Shown: one piece after another, positions 11,430 through 21,574 of the stretch | How the letters are laid out: each line of letters starts with the position of its first letter | Numbering within the stretch: position 1 is the stretch's first letter | Assembly (NCBI RefSeq): GCF_042477335.2 | Contig: NC_091246.1 | Coordinates: 251,476,501 to 251,540,500 of the forward strand | Source of the DNA: Ovis canadensis | Taxonomy: Eukaryota > Chordata > Mammalia > Artiodactyla > Bovidae | Length of the DNA stretch: 64,000 nt | Reading direction: 5' to 3' | Notes under the pieces: model-generated | What the model saw: only the letters and a program-made list of their open reading frames with translations | Database searches by the model: none | Told to the model about the DNA's origin: nothing | Position numbers and translations under genes: made by a program

Positions 11430-11560
11430 ACTCCCTTGGGCAAATGAATATTCAAAAGCAGCCAAAAGTGTATTCAAATTTCATAAACTTCCGCCTCCCT
11501 TGCTCCATTTAAATGCAACAACATCTTCTGTTTTGCCCCAATTATCTGCCAGGAAAGGGA
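11430..11560. promoter_or_regulatory. Candidate conserved non-coding block
   Basis: AT-rich unique sequence inside GC-rich surroundings with 'gcaaatgaatattc', 'ttcaaatttcataaac', 'tttaaatgcaac' and 'ccccaattatctgcc'. Homeodomain/POU-like and GATA-like cores are clustered. Conservation cannot be judged here. Confidence 0.3.
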
Positions 11561-11904
11561 AGGGTAATTCCAGGAGCTGAGAATAAGTGTTTTTCCCAAG
11601 TTGCTTTAACCTCCTAAGTGGGCTAACAGAGGGGTGGGGCTGGGGTTCTGGCGCTACAGACTGGGCGAGGCAAGTCTCCCAGAATCCTAAGGTGCTGGGC
11701 CGCATCTGCTGAGACTGGTCCAGGGAGGGGGAGTGACAGCAGATGAGCAGCAGAGGCTGAAAACTAGGTTTCCTGACCCTCAGGTTAGGCAATCCCCAAC
11801 AGAGGCTGTGTTCCTAACCAGTAGGCCCCCTGTTGTCAACTTCTTCCCTCCCTTCTCCCTTCTTGGGGGCACTGCCTGGGTCAGCCTTCTTGCCTGAGCC
11901 TCTG

Positions 11905-11990
11905 CTTCTATCTACAAGATCATAGACTGTCACGTGTGGAAGACCCTTGAGAATCATCTGGGTTCTGTGGATGGAGAAACTGAGGCCCAG
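11905..11990 (-). mobile_element. MIR SINE, left part, split by BovB
   Basis: Ends at 'ggatggagaaactgaggccc', the reverse-complement MIR core. The remaining part resumes after the BovB insertion at 12616. Confidence 0.7.
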
Positions 11991-12615
11991 TTCAGTCCAG
12001 TTCAGTCGCTCAGTCGTGTCTGACTCTTTGCGACGCCATGGACACATGGCCTGGCACATCAGGCCTCCCTGTCCATCACCAACTCCCGGAGCTTGCTCTA
12101 ACTCATGTCCATCAACCATCTCATCCTCTGCCATCCCTTTCTCCTCCTACATTCAATCTTCCCCAGCATCAGGGTCTTTTCTAAGGAGTCAGTACTTTGC
12201 ATTGGGTGGCCAAAGTATTGGGGTTTCAGATTCAGCATCAGTTCTTCCAATGAATATTCAGGACTGATTTCCTTCAGGATTGACTGGTTTCATCTCCTTG
12301 CAGTCCAAGAGACTCTCAAGAGTCTTCTCCAACACCACAGTTCAAAATCATCAATTCTTTGGCGCTTAGCTTTCTTTATGGTCCAGCTCTCGCATCCATA
12401 CATGACTACTGGAAAAACCATAGCTTTGACTAGACAGACCTTTGTTGGCAAAGTAATGTCTCTGCTTTTTAATATGCTGTTTAGGTTGGTCATAGCTTTT
12501 CTTCCAAGGAGCAAGCATCCTTTAATTTCATGGCTGCAGCCACCATCTGCAGTGATTTTGGAGCCCAGAAAATTAAGTCTGTCACTGTCTCCATTGTTTC
12601 CCCATCTATTTGCCA
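11991..12615 (-). mobile_element. BovB LINE 3' part with fossil reverse transcriptase C-terminus
   Basis: BovB is an RTE-clade LINE abundant in ruminants. On the minus strand, 12631-12290 keeps the readable C-terminal RT segment, with stretches such as KSRDITLPTKV, VMYGCESWTIKKA and ELWCWRRLLRVSW. Downstream the 3' UTR ends in the repeated 'actgaactgaactgg'-like terminus at 11991-12010. The element is 5'-truncated and entered a MIR. A 10-bp imperfect target-site duplication (TGAGGCCCAG / TGAGACCCAG) lies at 11981-11990 and 12616-12625. No promoter or N-terminal endonuclease is present, so it is dead. Confidence 0.93.
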
Positions 12616-12720
12616 TGAGACCCAGAGACATCCTCAGATGGTTGATCAGTGGCAGACCAGGGACCTTCTAAATTTTAGGCTCCCAAATCCCAGCCCAGTG
12701 TCCTTGCAGTCACACTTACC
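12616..12720 (-). mobile_element. MIR SINE, right part
   Basis: Continues the MIR left of the BovB: 'cccagagacatcctcag', 'cagtggcagaccagggacct', 'cccaaatcccagcccagtgt'. Confidence 0.65.
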
Positions 12721-12788
12721 TCTCCCATATTATTAGTTATTACTTCATTATTATTATCACCTCATATTATTAGTTCAGCGTTTGTCTC

Positions 12789-12882
12789 TCCATCATCCAT
12801 GCATCATCTGTCCATCCATGCACCCATCATCCACCTATCCATCCATCCATCATTCATCTGTCATCCATCCATCCATTCAGAA
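12789..12882 (+). repeat. (CATC)n microsatellite
   Basis: Imperfect tetranucleotide array dominated by CATC/CCAT with interruptions such as 'catgcacccatc'. Confidence 0.9.
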
Positions 12883-13149
12883 AGATTCTAGGTACCTGCT
12901 GAATGTCCTGTACAGCCTTGGGCCTGAACAGTATAGGAAGCTCATGGCTGTCTCACCTATGTCTCTCAAGATTGGAGCCATCCAGTCTATCTCACCTCAC
13001 TCTTTGCTTCTGCCGAAAAGAAATTCTCCCATTGAGACCCACAAGTGCCCAACCCTGCCCCTGCCCCCACTGCCAACACACCAAGCTCCTTCTGGTCTCT
13101 GCCCTTTGCCTGGTGATGTCCTTCCTGCCTGGGGCCGCCGTGTATGTGT

Positions 13150-13367
13150 GTGTTTTCAGTGGTTCAGTCATGTCTGACTCTTTGCAGTCCCGTGGACTGT
13201 AGCCTTCCAGGCTCTTCTGTCCATGGGATTCTCCAGGCAAGAATACTGGAGTGGGTTACTTTGCCCTCCTCCAGAGGATCTTCCTGACCCAGGGATCAAA
13301 CCCACGTCTCTTACGTCTCTTGCATTGTAGGCAGATTCTTCACCAATAGCGCCACCTGGGAAGCCCC
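13150..13367 (-). mobile_element. Bov-tA SINE
   Basis: Reverse-complement SINE from 'cagtcatgtctgactctttg' to the head sequence 'gccacctgggaagcccc'. Flanking text at 13040-13140 is L2-like. Confidence 0.92.
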
Positions 13368-13559
13368 TCACCCTCCACAAAGTATTTCTTCACCTTCCTA
13401 AGCCATCTGAGCTTGTCTCTCTCTTACAACCCTTAGACAATGAGCCCCTATTTCCTGCCATTTGGTTTTGTCCCAGTTCACTCTTTGAAATCCAGCCCCA
13501 TCCTATTTTGCAACTAATGTTGCTGTTGGTATATTACATTTGGGCAATGCTGTGATGTA

Positions 13560-13725
13560 AAGAATATGCCAGGAGATGAGGAATCAGACAAGGGATCAAA
13601 TCTTAACGTTACAGATGAAATACTGGGTGACCTTGAGCAGGTGGCTGGACCTCTCTGAACTGCGGAGGCCTGCAGTGTGGGTTCCTGGAGTGATGCCTGT
13701 GAGAATGCTGAATGAACACGAGGGG
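13560..13725 (+). mobile_element. MIR SINE
   Basis: Plus-strand MIR: 'ctgggtgaccttgagcaggt', 'ggacctctctgaactgcgga' and a 3' segment near 13695. Confidence 0.65.
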
Positions 13726-14299
13726 CCCGCCTCAGTTCAGGGTCTGTCGTCCCGTGTGCTGCCTGGCCTGGGGGTCTTGAATGACTGCTGACAGCTTAGG
13801 GCACAGGCATTCTTCCCTATTCCTCATCCCCTCTGGGGAGCAGAGCTTCAGGGCCGTTTCCCTAGAGAGGTCTTGCTAAGCAGCCTTTTCCTTCTAGTCT
13901 CTTCCCTCCAGGTGAGATCCAAGGCAGTGGTGGGGGGTGAGAGGGATATCTCTTTTCTCCCAAGAAGACTCATTTCCTCTATCGGTCGAAGGTGAACGGA
14001 GTCCAGACCGGCCTTTGAGTGTTTCCGAGGCGCCGTGGCTTCCTCGGGGATACCTCCTGTCTGGGGAAACAGGAAAGCGCTTGGCGGCGCCTTGATTCCC
14101 GACTTTAATCTTCATCATGTTTTCCCTTCCTGAAGTGTGGCTTTAACACTCTCTGGGGGCCTGTGGGAGGAGGTTTGTGCCTTAAGCACCCTTTTTTCCC
14201 CCCTCTCCCTAGTGATTGATCTGTGCTTTCCAGAGCTGAGATGTCTTCCGTCACTGTGGTTCCAGGAGATAAAGCAGCCCGTTCCTTCCCCGCTGCAAC

Positions 14300-14307
14300 A
14301 TCAATCA
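14300..14307 (-). promoter_or_regulatory. PBX/HOX-type composite site
   Basis: ATCAATCA is the reverse complement of the PBX-HOX core TGATTGAT. An AGATAA GATA-like core lies 5' of it near 14265. An isolated 8-mer is weak evidence. Confidence 0.25.
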
Positions 14308-14649
14308 AAACAGGTCTAAGTGCCATGTGCTGGCCTCAGCCATGTGTGCACGTGTGCTCACGGCATATGCAGGCCCAGGTGTGCACACAGGAAGGCACGT
14401 GTTCACACGGGGATGGGCGTGCCCAGGCTGGTACCCGTGCTCACCTCCCTACAGGCACACAGGAAATGTTCGTGGCCCAAGCCTGTGGGCTTTAGCTGCA
14501 TCTCCCTTTCCCACTCAAGGGGGTGTCCACTCGACTGGGTAGATTCACACGTGTGGGCCTTCTCCATGTGCACGGGCTTGCACACCCACAAGCCCCTACC
14601 TGTGTAAAAATGCAGACCCGTGTGCCCCTACGTGCCACAGAGGTAAGTA

Positions 14650-14890
14650 ATCACGAGAGCTGATGGTCACGCACACCTTTGCGCCAGGCACTGTGAACTC
14701 AAGTTGAGCCCTTGCAGTGACGCTATGAACTGTATACATGTGGCTGTGTTATTAGCCCCATTTCCCTGGATGTGGAAACTGAGGCTCAGGTTACCTAACT
14801 TGCCCAGGTTCCCGCAGCTAGGGCGTGGGAGGGCTGGGGTTTGAACCCAGGCAATCAGTTGCACAGTCCACACTCATAACCACTCTGCAG
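14650..14890 (-). mobile_element. MIR SINE, nearly full length
   Basis: Reverse-complement MIR running through 'gcgccaggcactgtgaactc', 'gtggaaactgaggctcaggt', 'aacttgcccaggttcccgca', 'tttgaacccaggcaatcagt' and 'cataaccact'. Confidence 0.85.
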
Positions 14891-15299
14891 ACAGGCACTG
14901 CCAGGATTAAGCCAGACCCTAGCCTGGTCCTTCCCCCTCACAGGAGGGGAAGCACAGGGGAATATGTGCAGGGTATAAATGTCGGCACGTGGTGGGAAGC
15001 CGCCCTCTTGGGAACCACTGGGAGCATTTCAGCTTTCTCAGGGGGCCAGTGCCGCGAGGCTCCTGAGCTAGCCTCTCTAAAATTTTACTTGCGTTTTCTT
15101 TTCTCAAATCATGTGCCCCAAGGCCCAGCTGAGCCCCGTCAGGCAGGAAGTGGAGAACCAGACCTCGCCCCCTAGTACTGGGTCTTTGCCAGCAGTCTGG
15201 CAGCTCTTAGGGCCCCTGTCCCATCTTGTTCCCGTCCCCCGGCTCATCTCCTCCTGTTGAGATCACCTTTAGGGGCCCCTTTCTCCCACGTTGTACGGT

Positions 15300-15500
15300 G
15301 CAGCTGAGGATCTCCCTTGGGTCCTACTTCCGGCTCTGCTGTGTTTCAGCTGTTTGACCTTGGGCAAGCTTCTGAACCTCTCTGAGCCTCAGCTTTCTCA
15401 TCTGTAACATGAAGATCACATCGACACCTTCCCCAAGAGGTAACGGGAAGATTACAGGAGTTAATCTGTGGGAAGGGCTCAGAACTGCCCCGAGCGCTTA
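15300..15500 (+). mobile_element. MIR SINE
   Basis: Plus-strand MIR: 'ctacttccggctctgctgtg', 'tgaccttgggcaagcttctg', 'cctcagctttctcatctgta' and 'gattacaggagttaatctgt'. Confidence 0.82.
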
Positions 15501-15825
15501 GCCGCTCTCATCACGGTCCCCGTTGATCTCGCGCTCACTGCTTGAGCTGGGTGGTCGTCAGCCTTCCCTGGCAGGTGGTGTGCTCCAGAAGGGCAAGACC
15601 ATGACTCCTGTCTCCTGTCCCAGGGCCTGGCTGGGTCCCTGGGCCATTGGTTCTGCTTGTCGTTGATTACACGTCTGAATGAGAAAGCCTGTTCTCCCCG
15701 GTGGGACCAGTTCTCTCCATGAGTGAGATAAAGCCCATCTCTCTGTCTTAGGGGGTGGGGTGAGGCTGCCGACTCTATGCTAGGGATGCAAAGTAGGGCA
15801 GGCCTCCCCAGGGGGGTTGCCGTGG

Positions 15826-15839
15826 CAACAGGGAAAGTT
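15826..15839. promoter_or_regulatory. RFX X-box palindrome
   Basis: GTTGCCGTGGCAAC is a two-half-site X-box with both half sites perfect (GTTGCC / GGCAAC) and a 2-bp centre. It sits outside the recognised repeats. Confidence 0.6.
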
Positions 15840-15934
15840 GTGCTCAGAGGCAGACACACACACACAGGCGGGTTGGGCTGGGAGGCATGGCGGTGTGGCC
15901 TGCCTGGAGTGGGGAGACAGGCTGTTGAAATGGC

Positions 15935-15990
15935 TTTGGAGCCTCAGTGACTCATCTGTACCATCTGTAAAATGGGGACTAAGCTGCCAG
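15935..15990 (+). mobile_element. MIR fragment
   Basis: Short core 'cctcagtgactcatctgtac' followed by 'ccatctgtaaaatggggact'. Confidence 0.6.
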
Positions 15991-16089
15991 CTCACGACTG
16001 GGGTCATACTTGAGGGAGGCGTGGTGGGGAAGCCTGTTGAGAGCTGCAGCGGGCCGGGCTGGTCTGCTGTGGCTGTTCCCCACAGCACG

Positions 16090-16200
16090 GGTGCACTCCG
16101 GGAGAAAGGACGTTGCTTTATTCACTGCTATTCCCTCAACGCCTAGAAATGTCGCTGACTCACCATCGCTGCTAATAGGTATTCGCTAAATGAGGAATGA
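16090..16200 (+). mobile_element. L2 LINE 3' terminus
   Basis: Terminal L2 text: 'ttattcactgctattccctc', 'aacgcctagaaatg' and 'taggtattcgctaaatgagg'. Confidence 0.6.
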
Positions 16201-16684
16201 GTCAACCAAGTTTGGGGCATCTCAAGTTTCTGCCCCAACCTGACTCCTAGAATTCTCCCAGGCCGTGATTCTAAGCTGTGGTCCACAGTGGAGACCCCTC
16301 GATACAAGCCCTGACCTACCTCAGCTGCCGGTGGACCTCTGAGTACCAGCTCCCACCCTAAAGGAGACCTCTATGAGGGCAGGCAGGGGCCTGGGGCCCA
16401 TCCAACCTTAGGAAAATTGTCCTAGACTGGGATTCTTGGTCTTGGCTGATGATGGAAGCTTGGGGTGGGGGTGGGGAAGTGGTCCTGGTGGATTTAGTGA
16501 ATTCTGATCCCCAGGCCCCTTCCCTGTACTATGAAATGAACTCTTTGGGGTGTGGCTCGGCATTTGGGGGTTGTACCACACTCCCAGGGGATTCTAGGGA
16601 CTTCGGATTGGGACACAGCCTCCTGCAGTTGTGGGGGTTTTCAGGGGTCTCCCTGACCAAACCAGGGTCTGGACTTCTTGGACA

Positions 16685-16740
16685 CTTGGGGAGACTGAGG
16701 TCCAGAGAGGGATATGACTTGGCCCAGAGCTAACTCTGGT
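16685..16740 (-). mobile_element. MIR fragment
   Basis: Core segment 'ggggagactgaggtccagag' followed by 'gacttggcccagagc'. Confidence 0.5.
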
Positions 16741-16914
16741 GATCCTTTGCCCTGTGGCTTGGGCAAGCTGCTTCCCCATCAACCCGTGTGGGGTCCACCC
16801 AGCCTGGCTTCTCCTGTGGGCTGCCTGGTATAGCTCCCACCTGGGTATCATCCCTGAGTGACAGGGAAGGAGCAAGGTGGCCCTGAGTATGCAGCCTAGG
16901 TCTTCTCCGGGGCT

Positions 16915-17000
16915 TCTTGGGCAACTGCTTTAACCCTTTTGAGCATCTTCCTCTGCAAAATGGGTACAACATGACCCATTTCATGGAGAAGTGGGTTAGC
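16915..17000 (+). mobile_element. MIR fragment
   Basis: Plus-strand core: 'gggcaactgctttaaccctt', 'cttcctctgcaaaatgggta'. Confidence 0.55.
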
Positions 17001-17004
17001 GAGG

Positions 17005-17210
17005 CGTTCAGAGTGTGGACTTTGCAGCCACGCAGTACTGTTTGTGAATCCTGGCTCCCCTGGGTTGACAGCTGTGTGACCTTAGGCTAATGACTACCTC
17101 TCTGAGCTTTAGCTTCCTTATCTGTAAAATGGGCGAGATGGATCCCAGCTTCCTGGAGGTCATTGTGAAGATTGTGAAGGTACCCGTGAAGTGCATAGTT
17201 GGGGGCTCAG
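17005..17210 (+). mobile_element. MIR SINE
   Basis: Well-preserved MIR: 'gtgtggactttgcagccacg', 'cagctgtgtgaccttaggct' and 'ccttatctgtaaaatgggcg'. Confidence 0.85.
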
Positions 17211-17504
17211 CAGAAAAGAAGGCTTTTTTTTAAAAAAGGGCAAGAAGGTGGTGACTCAGATGTCTAGCCTGATCCATTTCAGCCCTGTGGAGAAGCTAGA
17301 GAGAAGACTGAAGCTTTCCAAAGGGCAGCCCAGAGCAGGGGCGGTGGAGAGGAGAGGTGTTTGTTTGAATAGCCAGGAATGCTTAGAGGCCCCTGGTGTG
17401 TGTCTATTAGCTGTTCCTGCTGAAGCGGAGGGAGTTGGAGGCTGGGGGAGTGATGAGCCGTCACAGCTGTGCAGGACTTTTCTCTGCTGAAAAGCAGTTT
17501 CCAA

Positions 17505-17650
17505 CTCGTTATCTTAATGCGTCCTCACAATAACCCTGGTAATTGTTAACCTAGGGATCAGGCTTCCTGTATCAGATGGGGAGATGAGAGCCCAAGAGGT
17601 CAGCTGGCTCAGCCAAGGTCACATAGCACAGCAGCAGCTGGAGACGGGGA
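17505..17650 (-). mobile_element. MIR SINE
   Basis: Reverse-complement MIR: 'gcgtcctcacaataaccctg', 'gatggggagatgagagccca' and 'agccaaggtcacatagcaca'. Confidence 0.78.
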
Positions 17651-17734
17651 GAGGGGAGGGTGACTGTTGGTTTGAAGGGCGGTGACGGGCACAGGGGTGT
17701 CCCTCCTGACTTGGGGCCAGCTTGACTGCTCCTG

Positions 17735-17865
17735 GCCGCAGTGCTCTGAAGCCAGATGTCTGAGTTCATGTCCGGGCTCCGCCCCTTCCTATAGGCATGC
17801 CTTGAGGATGTCGTTTAAGCCCTGTTAGCCTGAGTTCTTCATCTGTCAACATGGACTGCAGCATG
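17735..17865 (+). mobile_element. MIR SINE
   Basis: Plus-strand MIR: 'gaagccagatgtctgagttc', a decayed central part, and 'gagttcttcatctgtcaaca'. Confidence 0.6.
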
Positions 17866-17884
17866 TCAGGGTTCTCTGTCCCTC

Positions 17885-17960
17885 ACTATCCCCCAGAGTT
17901 TGCTCAAACTCACGTCCATTGAGTCAATTATGCCGTCCAACCATTTCATCCTCTGTTCCC
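17885..17960 (-). mobile_element. BovB 3' UTR fragment
   Basis: About 75 bp match the BovB 3' region on the minus strand ('tttgctcaaactcacgtcca', 'caaccatttcatcctctgtt'). Both ends are missing. Confidence 0.7.
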
Positions 17961-18019
17961 AGATGTACGCCCCTAAAGTCACATCCCTAGTCTGGACCTC
18001 AGTGTTTCATCTGCCAAAT

Positions 18020-18235
18020 GGGCACTTACCTGGGAACAGGCATTGCACTAGGCCCCTTCGAGTCAGGATTTTAAGTAATGTGAGCAGCGGTCAGTGAGGC
18101 TGGTCCGTTTAGTCATCACATTCTCCAGATAAGAAAACCAAGATGCGGAGTAGAGTGATGTTTCTGTAGTCACTTGATTAGTGGCCAGCATTAGCCAACT
18201 CAAACTCAGAACTGAGATTCCAGGCTCCATGGCCC
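18020..18235 (-). mobile_element. MIR SINE
   Basis: Reverse-complement MIR with 'gaacaggcattgcactaggc', 'ccagataagaaaaccaagat' and 'actcagaactgagattccag'. Confidence 0.7.
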
Positions 18236-18239
18236 CTCA

Positions 18240-19170
18240 GTGGGCCTGCCCCTAGGTTTCCCTCTGGGGAATCCTTTAGGACTGCTGAACTTGCCTGGGA
18301 CTTTGGAGGCTGGGGGCCGGTGTCCGCCTGGATGCTGGGGCAGTAGATTCCAGCCTCACCCCTGCAGGCAGTGACCTCTCTCTGCACCCTGCCCTGGCAC
18401 GGGGCTCCAGTCCTAACCAGATCTTTCTGCTTCCCTGGGGCCTGGGGGTGGGCTGGCAGGCACCCAGCCCCTGCGGGAAGGCCATTAGCCGGCGCTAGAG
18501 TCCAGGAGCTGGTAATGACCCTGTTTTCATATGGACGCAGCTCGTGGTCTCTCCCCATGCTCGAATCTGCTCCCGGAGCTCCCATTCTGGGAAGAGGCAG
18601 CAGCAGGTTATGTAACCGGATGTGGGTTATGTAAGGGTGTCGCAGGCCCTGGTGGGATTGAGGTACGGGAGCCGTGCCCCCGCTCCCTAGCCCCTGCTCC
18701 CAGCCCCCAGCAGAAGCTTCGGGAGCGGGGACCAGGCTCGGCCACCAGTCCTGCCAAATGAGGTGGCGCCTGTCAGGGAGTCGGAATCCTCGCCTCAGTC
18801 CTGCTCTCCCCCGAATGGGACGGATCCCTTCCCCGTCCTGGGCTGGGGTTTCTTCTGGAAAGCCGAGGAGGGCTGCCTCGGGTCATCTCTAGGGGTCCTC
18901 TCAGCTCTCGGGGTGCTGTCTCTCACACCCGAGAGAGTGAGTTCCGCTTTCTAGGTTCTGACTCGCACGTGAGCCAGGCACATGCTCTCTCCCGGCCCCC
19001 GTCTGCCTGTCTGTCCAGCAGGAAGATGGGCTCCCCTTCCGGTTGCACTGGTGCCCGATGTGCCTGGACCTTGGCGGTTTCGGAGGTGGGCGCCAGGACG
19101 ACGCCAGGACATCGCATCCCTGACTCTCTCCCGTGCCCCCTGATAGACCCCAGCAGCCCTCCACGTAATA
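18240..19170. other. GC-rich unique stretch without recognised gene
   Basis: No repeat family recognised. Overlapping frames on both strands (for example 18585-18178 minus, 18371-18634 plus) have no domain signature and no convincing splice context. Two D-box motifs lie in the middle. Confidence 0.4.
18608..18634. promoter_or_regulatory. Paired TTATGTAA D-box motifs
   Basis: TTATGTAA occurs at 18608-18615 and 18627-18634 inside duplicated 'ggttatgtaa' decamers. TTAYGTAA is the consensus for PAR-bZIP factors (DBP, TEF, HLF) and NFIL3. The centres are 19 bp apart. Confidence 0.5.
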
Positions 19171-19174
19171 ACAA

Positions 19175-19385
19175 CAGTGGCAAGGAAGACAGCTGCCGTT
19201 GATGGGTCAGGCTCTGTGATAAAGAGCCCTGGGAAGTGTGTACTTCTATTATCCTTACTTTACATGTAGTGGCTGAGGCTCAGAGAGGGCCAGTGACCTG
19301 CGCCGACTCACACAGCCAGTTCAGTGGCCAAACCAGGATCTGATTCCAGGCTGGTCCACCTCCAAAGCCCCTGACTCTGTGAGTT
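19175..19385 (-). mobile_element. MIR SINE, nearly full length
   Basis: Reverse-complement MIR: 'acttctattatccttacttt', 'gtggctgaggctcagagagg', 'actcacacagccagttcagt' and 'gatctgattccaggctggtc'. Confidence 0.85.
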
Positions 19386-19969
19386 TGCACAGAGCTGGCC
19401 TAGTTCTCTGCGGAGTCCGGAGAACCAGCTATAGCCAGATGGCGTAAACAGCCCTGCTCTGCAGTCTAGAATCCGAGGAATGTCCGCCCCCCTCACCAGC
19501 CACCCCCGGGCCTCTCTGGACTCCCCACCCCCTGGTGTTCCCTTGGTACCGCCCACAGTGGCCGCAACGGCATCTGTGTGGTGGGCAGCACCGCCTGCGG
19601 GCTGAGTGGGCAGTTGGCACTGGGGGGTTCATGGGCACTTGCATTTTTAAGCCCTAGCTCAGACCAACCTCTGAAGTCAGCTCAGGGGTTTTCTTTAGGC
19701 ACCGCTGGCCCTGAGTAGGAAGGCAGGGTGGCTTTCTTGGCGCTGGGAGGCGCCCTGCCAATAAGTGGGGCTCCTCCCAGCCAGGGAGATGCTCAGCTCC
19801 GGCTGGGGGCTGTGTCCCTTGGACCCTGGGAGCCCCAGAGAGGCTGAGCACAGATCGTGGGAGCAGGGGGCAGGGTGGAAGCTTGGAAAGAGAAAACCAG
19901 GGCGAGCAGCAGAGAGAGGATGGTGGGATGCCGCCAGAAGGAGTTCCAGGAGGTAGGTGGGCAGGCACT

Positions 19970-20115
19970 TCGAAAGCTTAGAGTCCAACCCACTCACTCT
20001 GAGATGGGGAAGCTGAGGTCCCAAGAAGGGAAATATCCAGGTCACACTGAGTTAGAGGCAGAACCGGGACTCAAACCCAGAGCTCTTGATCACCAAGCAA
20101 GAGCAGTCGAAGACC
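19970..20115 (-). mobile_element. MIR SINE
   Basis: Reverse-complement core 'gatggggaagctgaggtccc' followed by 'gcagaaccgggactcaaacc' and 'agagctcttgatcacc'. Confidence 0.75.
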
Positions 20116-20317
20116 AAATTTTCAGCTTGGCTCCTGAGGAAGTCTTGCTCCCCATGAGCAGGAGAGTTTTATCTGCCCTGGAGGAAGGTGAGGGTGGAGG
20201 AGGCCTCTCCTGTGCCCACCGAACGCTGCCGTGTTGAAGGAGCCCAGGCAGGGTTTCAGGATCTAGGCCAGATGGCATCGGAGGCTGTGACTGGCTGTGG
20301 AGGAGGGTTTGGGAGCG

Positions 20318-20428
20318 CCCCTGATCCATCAACTCCGGGAGTTGGTGATGGACAGGGAGGCCTGGCGTGCTGCGATTCATGGGGTCGCAGAGTAGGACAC
20401 GACTGAGCGACTGAACTGACTGATCTGC
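20318..20428 (+). mobile_element. BovB LINE 3' terminal fragment
   Basis: Final approximately 110 bp of BovB in sense: 'gggagttggtgatggacagg', 'gaggcctggcgtgctgcgat' and the closing 'gcgactgaactgactga'. The reading corresponds to the fossil RT C-terminus region ([17 protein letters not shown]). Confidence 0.88.
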
Positions 20429-20599
20429 TCCATCCCTTCTGACGCTTGGGCCGTTGGCCTGTTTCCTTGCTGCTGAGCCCTGGTACCAGGAGGCTCCCCG
20501 TGCCCTCAGGTGGACACTGAGGGCGCGGGGAGCGGCAGAAACACAGGGAAAGGGGGGCGCAGAGTGGGAAGAGCCCGTCTGCGCCCCAGCTTGGAGGCT

Positions 20600-20690
20600 C
20601 TCGAGCTGCATAACGCTGTCGCGGCGTCTTTCTGGGCTTCAGTTTCATTTATCCAGTGGGGACACTCACTGGCATTTACCATGTACAGTA
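20600..20690 (+). mobile_element. MIR fragment
   Basis: Contains 'tctgggcttcagtttcattt' followed by 'atccagtggggacac', the plus-strand MIR core. Confidence 0.5.
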
Positions 20691-20694
20691 AGTC

Positions 20695-20797
20695 CCCTAC
20701 CTACCAACGAGTTCCGTTCTGAGAGTCTGTTCGTATGTTCAATTTGTACGTGAATCCAACAAAGCTAGCCTGGTCAGCCAGCAAACACAGTCGGCTG
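20695..20797. mobile_element. TIR DNA transposon (Tigger-like), left part
   Basis: Starts with an inverted-repeat end 'cagtaagtcccctacctacc' whose complement recurs, degenerate, near 21205-21228 ('gaacgtaggggcctaaacac'). A Bov-tA SINE interrupts it. The superfamily is inferred from the TIR sequence and the TA-flanked end. Confidence 0.5.
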
Positions 20798-21030
20798 CAT
20801 GCGCTGCGCTGCTGTGCTAGGCTGCTTCAGTCCTGCCCAGCCCTTTGTGACCCTGTGGGCCGGAGCCCGCTAGGCTCCTCTGTCCATGGGATTCTCTGCG
20901 CAAGAATACTGGGGTGGGTTTTCGTGCCCTCCTCCAGGGGATCTTCCCGACCCAGGGATCAAACCTGTGACTGTTCTGCCTCCGGCACTGGCAGGCAGGT
21001 TCTTTCCCACTAGGGCCCCCTGGGGAACCC
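20798..21030 (-). mobile_element. Bov-tA SINE inside a DNA transposon
   Basis: Reverse-complement SINE with normal body and 'ggggatcttcccgacccagg'. CAGTCGGCTG at 20788-20797 and CAGTTGGCTG at 21031-21040 form a 10-bp target-site duplication with one mismatch. Confidence 0.9.
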
Positions 21031-21228
21031 CAGTTGGCTGTATAGTACTATAGTATTTTCACACAGATAATGCATAAAACAAACACCCCCTCCCCCCGAA
21101 AAAAGAACATTTTAAATCTTAGAGTGCAGTAATCTTACAAACACGTGAACTAATGTATTGGACATGTAAACGCGTGCTCACACCTTTGAAAGTTTGCAAC
21201 TTGAAGGTTTGAACGTAGGGGCCTAAAC
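21031..21228. mobile_element. TIR DNA transposon, right part
   Basis: AT-rich interior ('tataatgcataaaacaaaca'-like) ending in the inverted terminal repeat that pairs with 20695-20730. Confidence 0.5.
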
Positions 21229-21250
21229 ACTTTGATACGTTATTTTACTC

Positions 21251-21450
21251 CTTTATTTTTTTTAATGTATTTATTTTTAATTGAAGGATAATTGCTTTAC
21301 AATGTTGTGTTGGTTTCTGCCATACATCAATATGAATCAGCCACAGGTGCACACATGTCCCCTCCTTCTTGACCCCCCCCCCCACTTCCCACTCCATCCC
21401 ACCCCTCGAGGTTGGCACAGAGCTCCAGTCTGAGTTCCCCGAGTCATACG
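21251..21450 (-). mobile_element. Bovine-type L1 3' end
   Basis: Reverse-complement poly(A) and 3' UTR: 'tttttaattgaaggataatt', 'gctttacaatgttgtgttgg', 'tttctgccatacatcaatat'. Only about 200 bp remain. Confidence 0.85.
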
Positions 21451-21454
21451 GTTT

Positions 21455-21565
21455 CCTCAGCTTTGTGATGATCCATCTTTCCGATGAGGAAACCGAGGCT
21501 CTGAGACGTTAAGTGACTTGTCCAGGGTCACTCAGTCGCTAAGTGGCAGAACCTGTGTCCGCCTT
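21455..21565 (-). mobile_element. MIR SINE
   Basis: Reverse-complement MIR core: 'gatgaggaaaccgaggctct', 'gacttgtccagggtcactca', 'agtggcagaacctgtg'. Confidence 0.8.
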
Positions 21566-21574
21566 TAAAATGCA

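Noticed and set aside
12105..12671. 188-codon plus-strand frame
   Set aside because: It is the antisense of the BovB reverse transcriptase region (same text appears at 62187-61660 and 36808-36473).
12789..12882. Regularly repeated CATC units resembling a repeat-spacer array
   Set aside because: It is a eukaryotic microsatellite without unique spacers; CRISPR is not plausible in this genome.
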